Assembly: GCA_016714815.1 (NCBI GenBank)
Contig: JADKBZ010000020.1
Location: 1-64,000, forward strand
Origin: Holophagales bacterium
GTDB taxonomy: Bacteria > Acidobacteriota > Thermoanaerobaculia > UBA5066
DNA length: 64,000 bases
Direction: 5' to 3'
Under the pieces are notes generated by a model that saw only the letters and a program-made list of their open reading frames with translations, ran no database searches and was not told the DNA's origin. Below, piece by piece: positions 1-9,705 of this stretch (its first letter is position 1; each line of letters starts with the position of its first letter). A program made the position numbers and the translations under genes.

Positions 1-603
1 GAGGTGGAGCCGGCGTGGGTTTCGGACCATCTCTGCTGGACGGGCGTGGGCGGGCGTACGTCGCACGACCTGCTGCCGCTGCCGTACACGGAGGAGTCGC
101 TCGCGAACGTGGTGTCGCGGGTGGCGCACGTGCAGGAGCGGCTCGGGCGGGTCCTCGTGCTCGAGAACGTCTCGAGCTACGTGAGCTATCGCGGCTCGAC
201 GATGCCGGAGTGGGAGTTCGTGGCGGAGTTGGCGCGGCGGAGCGGCTGCGGGCTGCTGCTCGACGTGAACAACGTCTTCGTGAGCGCGACGAACCACGGC
301 TTCGACCCGCGCGCGTACCTGGCGGCGATCCCGCCCGGGAGCGTGTGGCAGTTCCACCTGGCGGGCCCGTCGGAGATGGGCCCGCTGCTCGTCGACACGC
401 ACGACCACCCGGTGAGGCCGGAGGTCTGGGAGCTCTACCGGGAGGCGGTGGGCCTCTTCGGCGAGGTGTCGTCGCTGGTGGAGTGGGACGACCGGATTCC
501 CGAGCTGGCGGTGGTGCGCGCGGAGCGCGACAAGGCGGCGGCGATCGCGCGGGAGACGGCGGCCCGGACCGTGGCGGGGAACGCGGCGGAGAGCCGCCGA
601 TGA
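1..603 (+). CDS. bufB: MNIO/DUF692 (BufB-like) protein, 5' truncated
   Basis: The reading frame is open from base 1, so the N-terminus lies outside the window; about 200 residues of a usual 280 or so are present. The segments SDHLCWTGVGGRTSHDLLPL, LENVSSYVSY, LLLDVNNVFVSATNHGFDP and HLAG match the TIM-barrel metal site of the DUF692/UPF0276 family, now called multinuclear non-heme iron-dependent oxidases (MNIO). BufB members modify cysteines of a small BufA partner and work with a BufC partner that binds the precursor. The stop overlaps the ATG of a BufC-like gene by 3 bases, which fits a buf operon. BufA would lie upstream, outside this window. The family call is firm; the substrate is unknown. 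Confidence 0.88.
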   Translation, partial: EVEPAWVSDHLCWTGVGGRTSHDLLPLPYTEESLANVVSRVAHVQERLGRVLVLENVSSYVSYRGSTMPEWEFVAELARRSGCGLLLDVNNVFVSATNHGFDPRAYLAAIPPGSVWQFHLAGPSEMGPLLVDTHDHPVRPEVWELYREAVGLFGEVSSLVEWDDRIPELAVVRAERDKAAAIARETAARTVAGNAAESRR

Positions 604-1143
604 ATCTCCGCGAAATACAGGGGCTCTTCTTCGGCCTGATCACGGCGCCGGAGGGCGTGGCGAAGGCGCTGGAGGAACGCGCGGCGGACGGAGGGGCGCT
701 CCACCGTGGCCGAGATCTTCGCGAGCGACGAGCGGATGCCGGCCGAGGAGCGGCTCGACGCCTACGCGAACATGTACTTCTTCCGGCTGCGCGACGTCCT
801 CGCGGAGGACTTCGAGCGGACGGCGGCGGCGCTCGGGGAGGCGCGCTGGCACAACCTGGTGACCGACTACCTCCTCGCGCACCCGCCCACGCGCTGGTCG
901 CTGCGCTGGGCGGGGGAGGCGCTGCCGGGGTTCCTGCGCGAGCACACCTACGGCGTGTGGCGCCCCTGGCTTCCCGACGTGGCGGCGCTGGAGTGGGCAC
1001 GACCCTTCGCGGAGGTCTGCGAGGCCTGGGCCCCCGAGGGCCCGGACGAAACCGAAGCCGCCGAAGAAGCCGCCCGAAAGGCCGTGGAACTACTCCTGAA
1101 GTGGAGGTCTGGTCTACGCTCTACACTCTACGGCGCGCCGTAG
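600..1143 (+). pseudogene. bufC: BufC-like (DUF2063) partner gene, frameshifted and truncated
   Basis: Starting at the ATG that overlaps the bufB stop, the frame reads MNLREIQGLFFGLITAPEGV, typical of the DUF2063/BufC N-terminus. The family sequence then continues in another frame (RMPAEERLDAYANMYFFRLR onward), so there is a one-base-type shift between about 675 and 700. The second part ends at a TAG formed inside a hairpin repeat at 1106-1167 after only about 145 residues, whereas family members are around 250 residues. The C-terminal half therefore seems to be missing. The shift could be a sequence error, but the truncation at the repeat looks real. The partner function of presenting the BufA precursor to BufB is probably lost or altered here. 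Confidence 0.7.
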
Positions 1144-1167
1144 AGTGTAGAGTGCAGACCAGACCCC
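1106..1167. repeat. Long hairpin repeat, family B copy 1
   Basis: An inverted repeat with 30-base arms (1106-1135 and 1136-1165) meets directly at GGCGCGCC, with only two mismatched positions; 1166-1167 extend it as CC. It shares its outer sequence with the copy at 27084-27145 (GGTCTGGTCTAC). It provides the stop codon of the broken bufC gene and lies over the possible start of the next gene. There is no T-run, so it is not a normal intrinsic terminator. Confidence 0.85.
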
Positions 1168-4100
1168 AGATTTCGGTCGATCGGTTTTCGCGGGGGGACC
1201 GGCGTCTGGCGGCGGTGTGCCTGGCCGTGATCGCCGTGGGGACGGCGATCGGGGCGACGCTCTTCTCGCGGGCGTTTCCGGAGGCCTCGATCGACTTCCG
1301 CGTGACGCGGGAGGAGGCGCGGCGGGTGGCGGAGCGGGGGCTGGCCGCGCGCGGCTTCGACGTGGCGGGGCGGACGGCGCTCGGGGTCTTCGACCACGAC
1401 GACGAGGCGAAGGTGTTCCTCGAGCGGGAGCTGGGGCTCGCGAAGGCGGTGCCCCTGCTCGGGCGCGAGGTTCCGGTCTGGCGGTGGTCGTTCCGGTTCG
1501 TGCGGCCGCTGGCGAAGGGCGAGCTGCGCGCCTTCGTCTCGCCGGAAGGGGAGCTGCTGTCGTTCCGGCGGATCCTGCCGGAGAAGGACGCGGCGCCCGA
1601 CGCGGGGCCCGGGCGGGCGCGCGCGCTGGCGGAGGAGACGCTCCGGGCGCACCGCGGGCTCGACCCGGCCGCGCTGAAATTCGTGGAGGCGACGGAGGAG
1701 AGGCGGCCGGCGCGCGTCGACCGGACGTTCGTTTGGGAGTCGACGACGCTGCGCTGGAACGGCGCGGCGCTGCGGTACCTCGTGGAGGTGCAGGGCGACC
1801 GCGTGGGGCGCTCGTCGCTCTGGCTCGAGGTGCCCGAGGCGTGGCGCCAGGCCTACGCGACGCTGCGCTCGAAGAACCGCGCGGCGGGGGCGGTGGCGAC
1901 GTTCGGCCTCGCGCTGACGGCGCTCGCGCTCGTGGTGGTCTTCTTCGACCGGCTGCGGCGGCGCGACGTGAAGTGGCGCTGGGCGCTCGCCTTCGCGATG
2001 ACGGGGACGGCGCTGCAGATGGCGGCCTCGCTGAACGAGCTGCCGATCACGCTCTTCTCGTACGAGACGACGGAGGGCTGGGGGAGCTTCGTGACGCAGG
2101 CGCTCCTCTCCGACTTCGGAGCGGCGTGCCTGCTGGGGCTCGTGCTGCTGCTGCTCGTCGCGGGAGGCGAGCCGGAGTACCGCGAGGCCTATCCCGACAA
2201 GCCCGCTCTCGGGCGCGTCTTCTCGCGGCGGGCGTTCGGGACGAAGAGGGTCTTCCTGGGGCTTCTCGCCGGGTACGCGCTGACGGCGGGGTTCTTCGCC
2301 TACCAGGTCCTCTTCTATCTCGCGGCCGACCGGCTCGGGGCCTGGTCGCCGGCGGACGTCCCCTACTCGAATCTCCTCGGAACGAGCTTTCCGTGGCTGG
2401 GCGTGCTTCTGATGGGGTTCGTGCCGGCGACGACGGAGGAGTTCTCGTCGCGGATGTTCTCGATTCCGTTCCTTCGCCGCTTCGCGCCGGGCTGGGTGGC
2501 GGTGGGCGTGCCGGCGCTGATCTGGGGCTTCGCGCACTCGGCCTACCCGAACCAGCCGTTCTGGATCCGCGGCGCCGAGGTGGGGCTCGCGGGGGTAGTC
2601 ATCGGGCTGGTGATGCTCGAGCTCGATCTCTTTCCGCTCCTCGTCTGGCACTTCACGGTGGACGCCGTCTACACGTCGCTGATCCTCGTCCGCTCGACGA
2701 ACACGTACTTCGCCGTGTCGGGGGCGCTGGCGGCGGGGGTGCTGCTGCTGCCGCTGGTGGTGGCGGGAGTCCTCGCGCTGAAGAGGGGCGGCTTCGAGGC
2801 GGAGCGCGGGCTGACGAACGGCGAGGTGGGCTCGGCGCCGCCTCCCTGGCCGGGGGCGAGCAGCGAGGCGCCCGCGGTCGTGAGGCCCAGGGCCCTCTCC
2901 ATGAAGCACGTCGTCGTCGCGGCGCTGGTCTCGGTGGCGGCGCTCCTCGTGGCGGGCGGTCCTGCCACGGGGTGGCCTGGACGCCGACCTGCGCGTCTCC
3001 CGCACGGACGCGATCGCGGCGGCGCAGGCCTTCGTGAAGCAGCAGGGGGACGACCCGGCGCTCTACCGGGCGGTGGCGGAGAGCGGCTCGGCGCTGCCGT
3101 CGCTGGAGGACGCGGGAGAGACGGGGGCCGGGCTGATTCCCTACGGCTGGGAGCCCAGCGCCGAGCGCTGGCTGCTCGCGCACGGCGGGATGCCGGTGCT
3201 CGGAAGTGGGCGACGACCGTGCTTCCCGGTCCGGTGTGGCAGGTGCGCCTCGCGCGCGAGCGGGACCGGCACCGGTGGTGGGTGGTGGTCGACGCACGGG
3301 ACGGCCGGGTGACGGGCTTCTCGCGGGGATTTCCGGAGGAGGAGGCGGGCGCCTCCCTCTCGCCGGCGGAGGCGCTGGAGACGGCGAAGGCGGCGGCGCG
3401 GGCGCGCGGGATCGACGCGGCGGCGCTCGTCGTCGTCTCTTCGAACGCCGAGGAGCGCAAGGCCCGCCGCGACCACCGGATCGTCTTCGAGGTGCCGTCG
3501 CAGGCCGCGGGCGAGGCGCGCCGCCGCGTGACGGTGAGCGTGGCGGGGGCGAAGCCTTCGCTGGTGGCGACGGCCCTGAAGCTGCCCGAGGAGTGGGCGC
3601 GCGCCCAGGGGCGGAGCACGACGGCGACGTACACGGCGCTGGGGCTGAAGGTGGCGGGCTTCGGGACGGTGATCGGCCTGGGCCTCATGGCGCTGCTCAG
3701 GGCCCACCGCGCGGGGAAGATGCGGTGGAGGCAGGCGGCCCTCTGGGCGGCGCTGCTGACCTTGCCAGCGCTCCTGGAGCGCGTCTCGAACGTGCCGACG
3801 CTCCTGAGGACCTGGTCGGCCGACATGCCGCTTTCGGTGTACGCGGTGACGGCGGCGATCGGCGTGGCGGTGGGGCTCCTCCTCTCCTACGCCCTCGCGC
3901 TCGTGGCGGTGGGCCTCGTGACGGCGGTGGCGCCGCACGCCCTCGGCCTTCTCAGGCGTCCCCTGCCGGGCGGAGGGACGCGCGCCCTCCGCGGCGCGGC
4001 GGCGACGGCGCTCCTCGTCTTCGCGGCGCGGGGGCTGAAGTCGAGCCTGGGCGCGGCCTTCCCGGCCGAGGCGGGAACGTGGGGCTTCGCCTTCCCGCCC

Positions 4101-4559
4101 GGGATCGACGGGTGGCTGCCGGCGACGACGGTCCTCGCTTCGGCCACCGAGCTGGCGCTCCTGGTGGCGGGCGGCGCGGCCCTCGCCACGCTCCTCTTCC
4201 GCGACCTCGCCCCGACCCGTGGGCGCCTCTTCCTCGGCCTGGCGGCGTTCGGTTGCTGGGCGCCGCTCGACGCGCGGACGTTCGGCGACGTCGTCGTGCC
4301 GCTCGTCTCCGGCGCGCTGCCGGCGGCGGCGCTGGCGGTGGGCGTGGCGTTCTTCCTGAAGGACGACCCGTGGGCCTACGTCTTCACGGCGGTCGGGGTC
4401 GTCGTCCTCAGGGGTGGTGCGGCGCTCGTCACCTCGGGGGTGACGCCGTGGATCGCCAGCGGGGGCGTCTGCCTGGCGGTGGGGCTCCTGGTCCTTCTCG
4501 CGCCGGGGTGGAGGACCGAGGGGCCGGCTATTCCCCCGACGCCCGCCCGCGCGGAGTGA
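1152..4559 (+). CDS. CPBP-family intramembrane metalloprotease with duplicated PepSY-like/membrane module; two frame shifts
   Basis: The first half (to about 2900) has an N-terminal membrane anchor, a soluble PepSY-like segment, then several membrane helices. The CPBP/CAAX-protease motifs are present in order: TTEEFSSRMFSIPF (EExxxR), WGFAHSAY (FxxxH) and WHFTVDAVY (HxxxD). The second half repeats the plan: a helix (MKHVVVAALVSVAALLVAGG from 2901), a soluble domain similar to the first (ADLRVSRTDAIAAAQAFV) and further helices, but without the protease motifs. Coding runs in one frame to about 2965, another to about 3200, then returns to the first, so two compensating indels or errors are needed. 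The start is uncertain because the 5' end merges with the hairpin repeat (GTG 1152 or 1215). The second half may have been a separate gene starting at 2901. The substrate is unknown. Confidence 0.7.
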   Translation: MQTRPQISVDRFSRGDRRLAAVCLAVIAVGTAIGATLFSRAFPEASIDFRVTREEARRVAERGLAARGFDVAGRTALGVFDHDDEAKVFLERELGLAKAVPLLGREVPVWRWSFRFVRPLAKGELRAFVSPEGELLSFRRILPEKDAAPDAGPGRARALAEETLRAHRGLDPAALKFVEATEERRPARVDRTFVWESTTLRWNGAALRYLVEVQGDRVGRSSLWLEVPEAWRQAYATLRSKNRAAGAVATFGLALTALALVVVFFDRLRRRDVKWRWALAFAMTGTALQMAASLNELPITLFSYETTEGWGSFVTQALLSDFGAACLLGLVLLLLVAGGEPEYREAYPDKPALGRVFSRRAFGTKRVFLGLLAGYALTAGFFAYQVLFYLAADRLGAWSPADVPYSNLLGTSFPWLGVLLMGFVPATTEEFSSRMFSIPFLRRFAPGWVAVGVPALIWGFAHSAYPNQPFWIRGAEVGLAGVVIGLVMLELDLFPLLVWHFTVDAVYTSLILVRSTNTYFAVSGALAAGVLLLPLVVAGVLALKRGGFEAERGLTNGEVGSAPPPWPGASSEAPAVVRPRALSMKHVVVAALVSVAALLVAGGPATGWPGRRPARLPHGRDRGGAGLREAAGGRPGALPGGGGERLGAAVAGGRGRDGGRADSLRLGAQRRALAARARRDAGARKWATTVLPGPVWQVRLARERDRHRWWVVVDARDGRVTGFSRGFPEEEAGASLSPAEALETAKAAARARGIDAAALVVVSSNAEERKARRDHRIVFEVPSQAAGEARRRVTVSVAGAKPSLVATALKLPEEWARAQGRSTTATYTALGLKVAGFGTVIGLGLMALLRAHRAGKMRWRQAALWAALLTLPALLERVSNVPTLLRTWSADMPLSVYAVTAAIGVAVGLLLSYALALVAVGLVTAVAPHALGLLRRPLPGGGTRALRGAAATALLVFAARGLKSSLGAAFPAEAGTWGFAFPPGIDGWLPATTVLASATELALLVAGGAALATLLFRDLAPTRGRLFLGLAAFGCWAPLDARTFGDVVVPLVSGALPAAALAVGVAFFLKDDPWAYVFTAVGVVVLRGGAALVTSGVTPWIASGGVCLAVGLLVLLAPGWRTEGPAIPPTPARAE

Positions 4560-5391
4560 CGCGGCGCCACTCGGCCTCGGTGAGGCGGTCGGCGGCGGAG
4601 CGCCCGATGGCGCGGTGCATGTCGACGAGGAGGCGCGCGGCGTCGTCGTCCTGAAGGGGCGGAGGGCCGAGCCGGGAGAGGAGCGCTTCGGGGTGCTCGG
4701 GCGGGACGAAACGGGTCTTGAGGGTCGAGAGGGGGACGAGCGGCCGGAAGAAGGATTCGGGGCGGACGTCGGGGAGCGGCTCGAGCGGGACGGCCACCGA
4801 AGCCTCCGCCCTCTTCGGCGCGGCCGGCGCGGGCGCCACGCGCCGCGAGCGGGCTTCGCGCAGGCGGGAGAGGACTTCGTCGCGCCCCCTGCCGCGGAGG
4901 AGAAGGAGCAGGAACGGGTCCCGGTCGAAACGCTCGGCGAGGGCGACGTGAACGGCGGCCGCGTGCCGGCAGGCGGCCCCGTCGCCGCACGGGCAGGTGA
5001 CGGAGACCTCGTTGGTGGAGGCCGGCAGGAGCGCTCCGCCCGCGGCCGCGAAGACGGTGTCGGCCTCCTCGGGTAGGGAGCCCGAGAGGAGCTCGGCGGC
5101 GGTCCGGGCGCGCTCGGCGAAGGCCCTGAGCGCGTTCTCGAAGACGCGCTCGTTGAGGGCGCGGACCTTGAGGCGCAGGGTGAGGAGGGAGCGGCCCCGG
5201 TCGCGCACCTCGGCCTCGACGAGGCCGGGCTTGACGGAGAGCGCGGTGATCGCCCCCTCGGCGACGAGGGCGCGGCCCTTCTCGATGCGGGCGCGGCCGG
5301 CCCCGGAGGCGGCCGCGAGCCAGCGCTCGCCCCAGCCGGTGGCGGGAACGGGCGACGCGGGGAGGTCGACGAGGCGCTTCTTCGTGGTCAC
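4528..5391 (-). CDS. SWIM zinc-finger protein, partner of the SNF2 helicase
   Basis: This 287-residue protein carries a SWIM zinc-binding motif, VTCPCGDGAACRHAAAVH (CxC...CxH), near residues 130-148. The rest is Arg/Ala/Leu-rich with no recognised catalytic domain. The GTG start lies one base after the TGA of the SNF2 helicase gene, so the two are translationally coupled. SWIM proteins encoded beside SNF2/HepA-type ATPases are a common bacterial arrangement, and the zinc module is thought to bind DNA or protein. Its 3' end overlaps the converging CPBP gene by about 32 bases. The domain is clear; the precise job of the pair is not known. Confidence 0.82.
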   Translation of the reverse strand: MTTKKRLVDLPASPVPATGWGERWLAAASGAGRARIEKGRALVAEGAITALSVKPGLVEAEVRDRGRSLLTLRLKVRALNERVFENALRAFAERARTAAELLSGSLPEEADTVFAAAGGALLPASTNEVSVTCPCGDGAACRHAAAVHVALAERFDRDPFLLLLLRGRGRDEVLSRLREARSRRVAPAPAAPKRAEASVAVPLEPLPDVRPESFFRPLVPLSTLKTRFVPPEHPEALLSRLGPPPLQDDDAARLLVDMHRAIGRSAADRLTEAEWRRVTPRGRASGE

Positions 5392-5392
5392 G

Positions 5393-8300
5393 TCAGCCGC
5401 CTTCCCCGGATTCGACGGCGTCGCGGCCCAGGGCGACGAGGTCGGCGAGCTCCTCGTTGGAAAGCTCCGTGATCCAGCTTTCGCCCGCGCCGATGATGGA
5501 GCGGGCCAGCTCCTTCTTCTCGTCGATCATTCCGTCGATCCGTTCTTCGAGCGTTCCCCGGCAGACGAACTTGTGGACCTGCACGTGCCGCGTCTGGCCG
5601 ATGCGGAAGGCCCGGTCGGTGGCCTGGTCCTCGACGGCGGGGTTCCACCAGCGGTCGACGTGGAAGACGTGCGAGGCGCGGGTGAGGTTGAGGCCGGCTC
5701 CGCCCGCCTTCAGCGAGAGGACGAAGAAGAGGGGCGGGTCCTCGTCTTCCTGGAAGCGGCGGACCATCTCGACGCGCGCGAGGCGCGGCACGCCGCCGTG
5801 CAGGAAGAGGACCTCCTTGTCGAACTTGTCGCGCAGGGCGCGGACGAGGAGGTGGCCCATCTCGCTGAACTGCGTGAAGAGGAGCGCGGGGCGGCTCTCG
5901 GCCTCGGTCTCCTCGAGCATGGCGAGGAGGCGCGTGAGCTTGGAGGAGCGCCCGTCCAGCCGGCTGCCGTCGCCGAGGAAGAGCGCCGGGTGGTTGCAGA
6001 TCTGCTTGAGGCGCAGCAGGAGGAGCAGGACCTTGGCGCGGCGGCTCTGCCCCTGCGCCTTGCCGATCCCCTCGAGGAGGGCCTTCGTCGTGGCGCGGTA
6101 GAGCGTGGCCTGCTCGCGCGAGAGGCCGACCCACTCCTTCGTCTCGATCTTGTCGGGGAGGTCGGGCGCGATGGCCGGGTCGGTCTTCGTCCGGCGGAGG
6201 AGGAAGGGGCGGTGAGGCGCCGGAGGCGCTCGCGGGCGACGGGGTCGTGGTGGCGCTCGATGGGGATGGAGAAGGCGCGCCGGAACGCCTCGTCGGAGCC
6301 GAGGAGGCCGGGGTTGAGGAAATCGAGGATGGCCTTCAGCTCGGAGAGGCGGTTCTCCAGCGGCGTGCCGGTGAGGGCCGCGCGCCGGGTGGAGCGGAGG
6401 GAGCGGACGGCACGCGACTGGGCGGTGCCGGGGTTCTTGATGTTCTGCGCCTCGTCGAGGGCGAGGTACTCCCACGAGACCTCGGTGAGGATCGCCCGGT
6501 CGCGGTGGGCGAGGGAATACGTGGTGACGATGAGGTCGGTGTCTTTCAGGAGCTGCTGGAAGTCTTCCCCCGCGGCCCTCTCCGGGCCGTGGTGGACGGC
6601 GACGGTGAGGCTGGGCGCGAAGCGCGCGGCCTCCTGGATCCAGTTCTCGACGACGGAGGTCGGGCAGACGAGGAGCGAGGGGCGGATCGCCTCTCCCGCC
6701 TCGCGCGCCGTCAGGAGCGTGGCGAGGAGCTGGATCGTCTTGCCGAGCCCCATGTCGTCGGCGAGGCAGGTGCCGAGCCCGCGCGACAGGAGGAAGCGGA
6801 GCCAGGAAACGCCCTTTTCCTGGTAGGGGCGGAGGCGCCCCTTCAGGTCCTTCGGCGCGACGAAGGGCGCGTCCTGCGCGGCGTCGGACTGGAGGAGCTC
6901 GGCGAGCCAGCCGTCGGCGGTGATGCCGTCGACCCCGAGGGCCTCGGCGTCTTCCTCGTCGAGGCCGCTGGCCATGCGGAGGAAGTCGGCGAGAGTCGCC
7001 CGGCCCGACGGTTTCTTCTCGAAGAGGGCGAGGGTGCGGGCGACCCCCTGCGGATCGAGGAGGACCCATTCGCCCCGGACCTCGACGAGCGGGACCTTCC
7101 GGGTGGCGAGCTGCTCGAACTCGTCGGGGGAGAGGAGCTGGTCGCCGACGGCGACGCGCCAGTCGAAGTCGATGAGCGTGCCGAGACCGAAGCGGGTGAC
7201 GGCGACGCCGCTCTTCCAGCGGCTCTCGGCCGCGTTGAGCCGCAGCGACGGGTTGGTGGTGCGCCCCTCGGCCGGAAGGAGGAGCTGGACCCCGGCCTCC
7301 TTCAGGAGAGGCGCGTCGGTCGAGAGGAACCGCCACGCCTCCTCGAGCGAGAGGGCGGCGCCTTCGGGATGACGCTCCTCGAGGCTCCGCCGGATCGGCT
7401 CGCTGAGCGAGGCGATGCCGCCGAGCCGCGCGAGGAGGGTCTCCTGCGGGTTGACGAAACGCCGTCCGAGGCGCCTGAGGCTCGAGGAGGTCTCGTGCCA
7501 GATCTCCTCGGCGTAGAGCTTGAGGCTCGGGTCGTCGGCGGCTTCGAGGTGGTAGCCGAGCTTCCACGACGGGGTCTCTTCCGACGCGGGGTCGGGCGGA
7601 AGGAGCCGGAGGCCGAGCCTCAGGTCGCCCTCGGGGAGGGCCTCGAGGAGGGGAAGGCTCCAGGCGCTGAAGCGCTCCGCCACCTCGGCGGGGATCGCCT
7701 CGGCGATGACGCCCTCCTCCCGGCCGTCCCGCCGGGTGGCGAGGAGGGAGAGGGCGAGCCCTTCGGGGCCGGAGCCGGCCCGGCGCTTCACGTCGGAGAT
7801 CCCCTCGAGGAGGAGGTCTCGCGCGGCGGCGTCGGCGAGGTCGTCGACGACGCCCCGAAGGAGGAAGGCCGAGGAGGGGTAGAGGCCCTCGGCCGTGGAG
7901 CCGGGCCAGCCGATGGCGCGGCTCGAGGGGGGCATCGCCTGGGCGAAGAGGTCGGCCCGGTCTTTCTCGTGCGGGTCGTTGAAGACGGGGCGCCAGCGGG
8001 CGTGCCCGTCCTCGAAGGCCGGGACGATCCGGCGCCGCTGGAGCAGGTCGAGGACCCACGCGGCGACGGCGACCCAGTAGTCGACGTCGTCGCCGAGGAG
8101 GAGGCCGGGGCGCTCCGGGGACTCGCCCATGGCGGTGAGGGCGTCGAACGCCCGGCCGGCGGGGAGGACGAGCCCCTCGACCTCGAACGCCTTCAGGACG
8201 ATGTCGCCCCCCGCGTAGTCCTCGTCCTCGCGGAGAGCCGGATGGGACGGGACGGGGCGCGAGCCGATGCAGGGGAGCGTGAGGACGAGGCGCCCGGGCC

Positions 8301-8505
8301 GGACGTGCCCCGTGGCCGCGACGGCCAGGCCGGCCGCCTTCAGAACGCTCTCGAGCGCCGCGGGACCGAGGTGGCGCGGGTGCTCGGGCTTCTGCCGCGC
8401 ACCGACATGGGCCCCCTCACCCCACAGAAAGAACCCGGCTCCGGGGAGCAGGCCTGTCGGGGGAAGGGGGTTTCCGTGGAGGACTAACAAGCCGCCCATT
8501 CTCAC
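5393..8505 (-). CDS. SNF2/HepA-family DEAD-like ATPase (one frame shift)
   Basis: The N-terminal about 530 residues are poorly conserved. A two-lobe SNF2 motor follows: Walker A in LADDMGLGKTIQLLATLL, the helicase motif II variant LDEAQNIKN, TGTPLENRLSELKAILDFLN, then the second lobe with LLFTQFSEMGHLL, LSLKAGGAGLNLTRA and DRAFRIGQ. The frame changes after RLRRLTA: the next family motif PFLLRRTKTDP lies in another frame. Restoring one C to the run read as GGGG at 6206-6209 on the + strand would mend it. The motor is expected to translocate on duplex DNA and remodel bound proteins such as stalled RNA polymerase. ATG 8505 or ATG 8499 may be the start. It is followed one base later by the SWIM gene and diverges from the gene at 8566. 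Confidence 0.88.
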
Positions 8506-8565
8506 TCATTTCCGTTCCGGGCGGTCAGGAAGGATGGGATCGCGCTATCCTCTGTAGCTGCAACG

Positions 8566-9075
8566 ATGAAGCCTTACGAGATTTTCCGCCGCCTCTCGAG
8601 CTCCGAAATCGACGCTCTCGTCCTGGCCGCCTGCGAGGACGACGAGATTCCCGACAAGATCGCCGGGGGCGTCCTTTCGCTCCAGCGCGTCCCCCTCACC
8701 CGCTTCGAGCGTTTCACGGAAGACGTCCGCAAGGGCTACGTGAGGAAGACGCTCCGCGACAAGCGGGCGGAGGACCTCTCCCTCTTCGTCATCTCGACCG
8801 GCCTGGTCGGCGCGAAGGCGGAGATGATCGAAGCGTTCCTCGCCGCCCTCGACCTCCCGCACGAGGGTCCGAGCCTGACGGCCGACGGCCCCGTGGCCGA
8901 GCCGCCGGAGACGCTCCTGAAGAAGACGGTCGCCGACCTCGCGTCGGCCCACGGCGCCCGCGACGTGGCGATCTTCCTCAACGCCTTCGTCGAGCAGCCC
9001 GACGTCTCCTGGCCGGCCCTCGTGTCCCTCCTGGCCACCGACCAGAGCCTGGCCCTCGAAGACCTCTCCGCCTGA
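8566..9075 (+). CDS. Uncharacterised 169-residue protein
   Basis: I do not recognise a family. The protein begins MKPYEIFRRLSSSEIDALVL, has no signal peptide or membrane segment, and looks soluble and mainly helical. A middle stretch (FVISTGLVGAKAEMIEAFLA) and a charged C-terminal half follow. A -10-like TATCCT at 8546-8551 lies 14 bases before the ATG, and there is no good ribosome binding site. The gene diverges from the SNF2 helicase and ends 5 bases before a family A hairpin repeat. Codon use matches the neighbouring genes, so it is probably a real native gene. Confidence 0.7.
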   Translation: MKPYEIFRRLSSSEIDALVLAACEDDEIPDKIAGGVLSLQRVPLTRFERFTEDVRKGYVRKTLRDKRAEDLSLFVISTGLVGAKAEMIEAFLAALDLPHEGPSLTADGPVAEPPETLLKKTVADLASAHGARDVAIFLNAFVEQPDVSWPALVSLLATDQSLALEDLSA

Positions 9076-9080
9076 AATTT

Positions 9081-9143
9081 GGGGTCAGGTCTTGATTTTC
9101 TACTCTGGCCTTCGGCCAGAGTAGAAAATCAAGACCTGACCCC
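9081..9143. repeat. Long hairpin repeat, family A copy 1
   Basis: Perfect inverted repeat with 30-base arms at 9081-9110 and 9114-9143 and a TTC loop. The outer 23 bases of the arm are identical to copies at 9706 and 10593; the inner 7 base pairs differ but still pair perfectly (TCTGGCC with GGCCAGA). It lies between two same-strand genes and has no T-run. Confidence 0.93.
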
Positions 9144-9204
9144 CTTCTCTTCGGATAGCATCGGTCCCGTCGCGCGCCGGTACGGCACGCACCTGGAGGC
9201 ACCG

Positions 9205-9696
9205 ATGATTCCCGAAAAGCTCAAGGCCGCCCTCGACGAGCACGTCGCCGCCGAGATGAGCGCCGCCTACCTCTACCTCGCCATGTCCGCCGACTTCGAC
9301 ACGAAGGCCTACAAGGGCTTCGGCAGGTGGATGCGCGTCCAGTTCCGGGAAGAGCTGGAGCACGCGCTCAAGTTCGTCGACTACATGCTCCTGCGCGGCG
9401 CCCCGATCGGCTGGAAGGACGCCAAGGCCCCGGCGACGGGCTACGGCACCCCGCTCGAGGCGTTCGAGGCCACTCTCGCGCACGAGCAGGCCGTCACGGC
9501 CCGCATCCACAATCTCTACCGCCTCGCCGGCGCCGAGAACGACCTGGCGACGCAGGTCTTCCTGCAGTGGTTCGTGACGGAGCAGGTCGAGGAAGAGGCC
9601 CGCGTCGCCGAGATCGTCGAGAAGGTCCGCCTGACCTCCGACCGCCCCGGCTCGCTCCTCTACCTCGACAAGGAATTCGGAAAGCGCTCCGCCTGA
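9205..9696 (+). CDS. ftnA: Non-heme ferritin
   Basis: This 163-residue four-helix ferritin carries the expected ferroxidase ligands: a Glu in AAEMSAAYLY, the E..H pair in FREELEHALKF, and the later Glu/Gln site in QWFVTEQVEEEARV. FtnA-type ferritins oxidise Fe(II) and store ferric mineral in a 24-subunit shell in the cytoplasm. No heme-binding Met at the bacterioferritin position was evident, which favours ferritin over bacterioferritin. The ATG at 9205 is preceded by a GGAGG-like site (CTGGAGGC). The gene stands alone between two family A hairpin repeats. Regulation by iron is likely, but no clear Fur box was seen. Confidence 0.92.
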   Translation: MIPEKLKAALDEHVAAEMSAAYLYLAMSADFDTKAYKGFGRWMRVQFREELEHALKFVDYMLLRGAPIGWKDAKAPATGYGTPLEAFEATLAHEQAVTARIHNLYRLAGAENDLATQVFLQWFVTEQVEEEARVAEIVEKVRLTSDRPGSLLYLDKEFGKRSA

Positions 9697-9705
9697 CCGA
9701 ACCTC

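Noticed and set aside
15..600. Start of a 1514-codon frame on the + strand
   Set aside because: The first 585 bases of that frame are a shadow of bufB. Only the parts from 600 (bufC N-terminus) and from about 1152 (CPBP gene) are coding.
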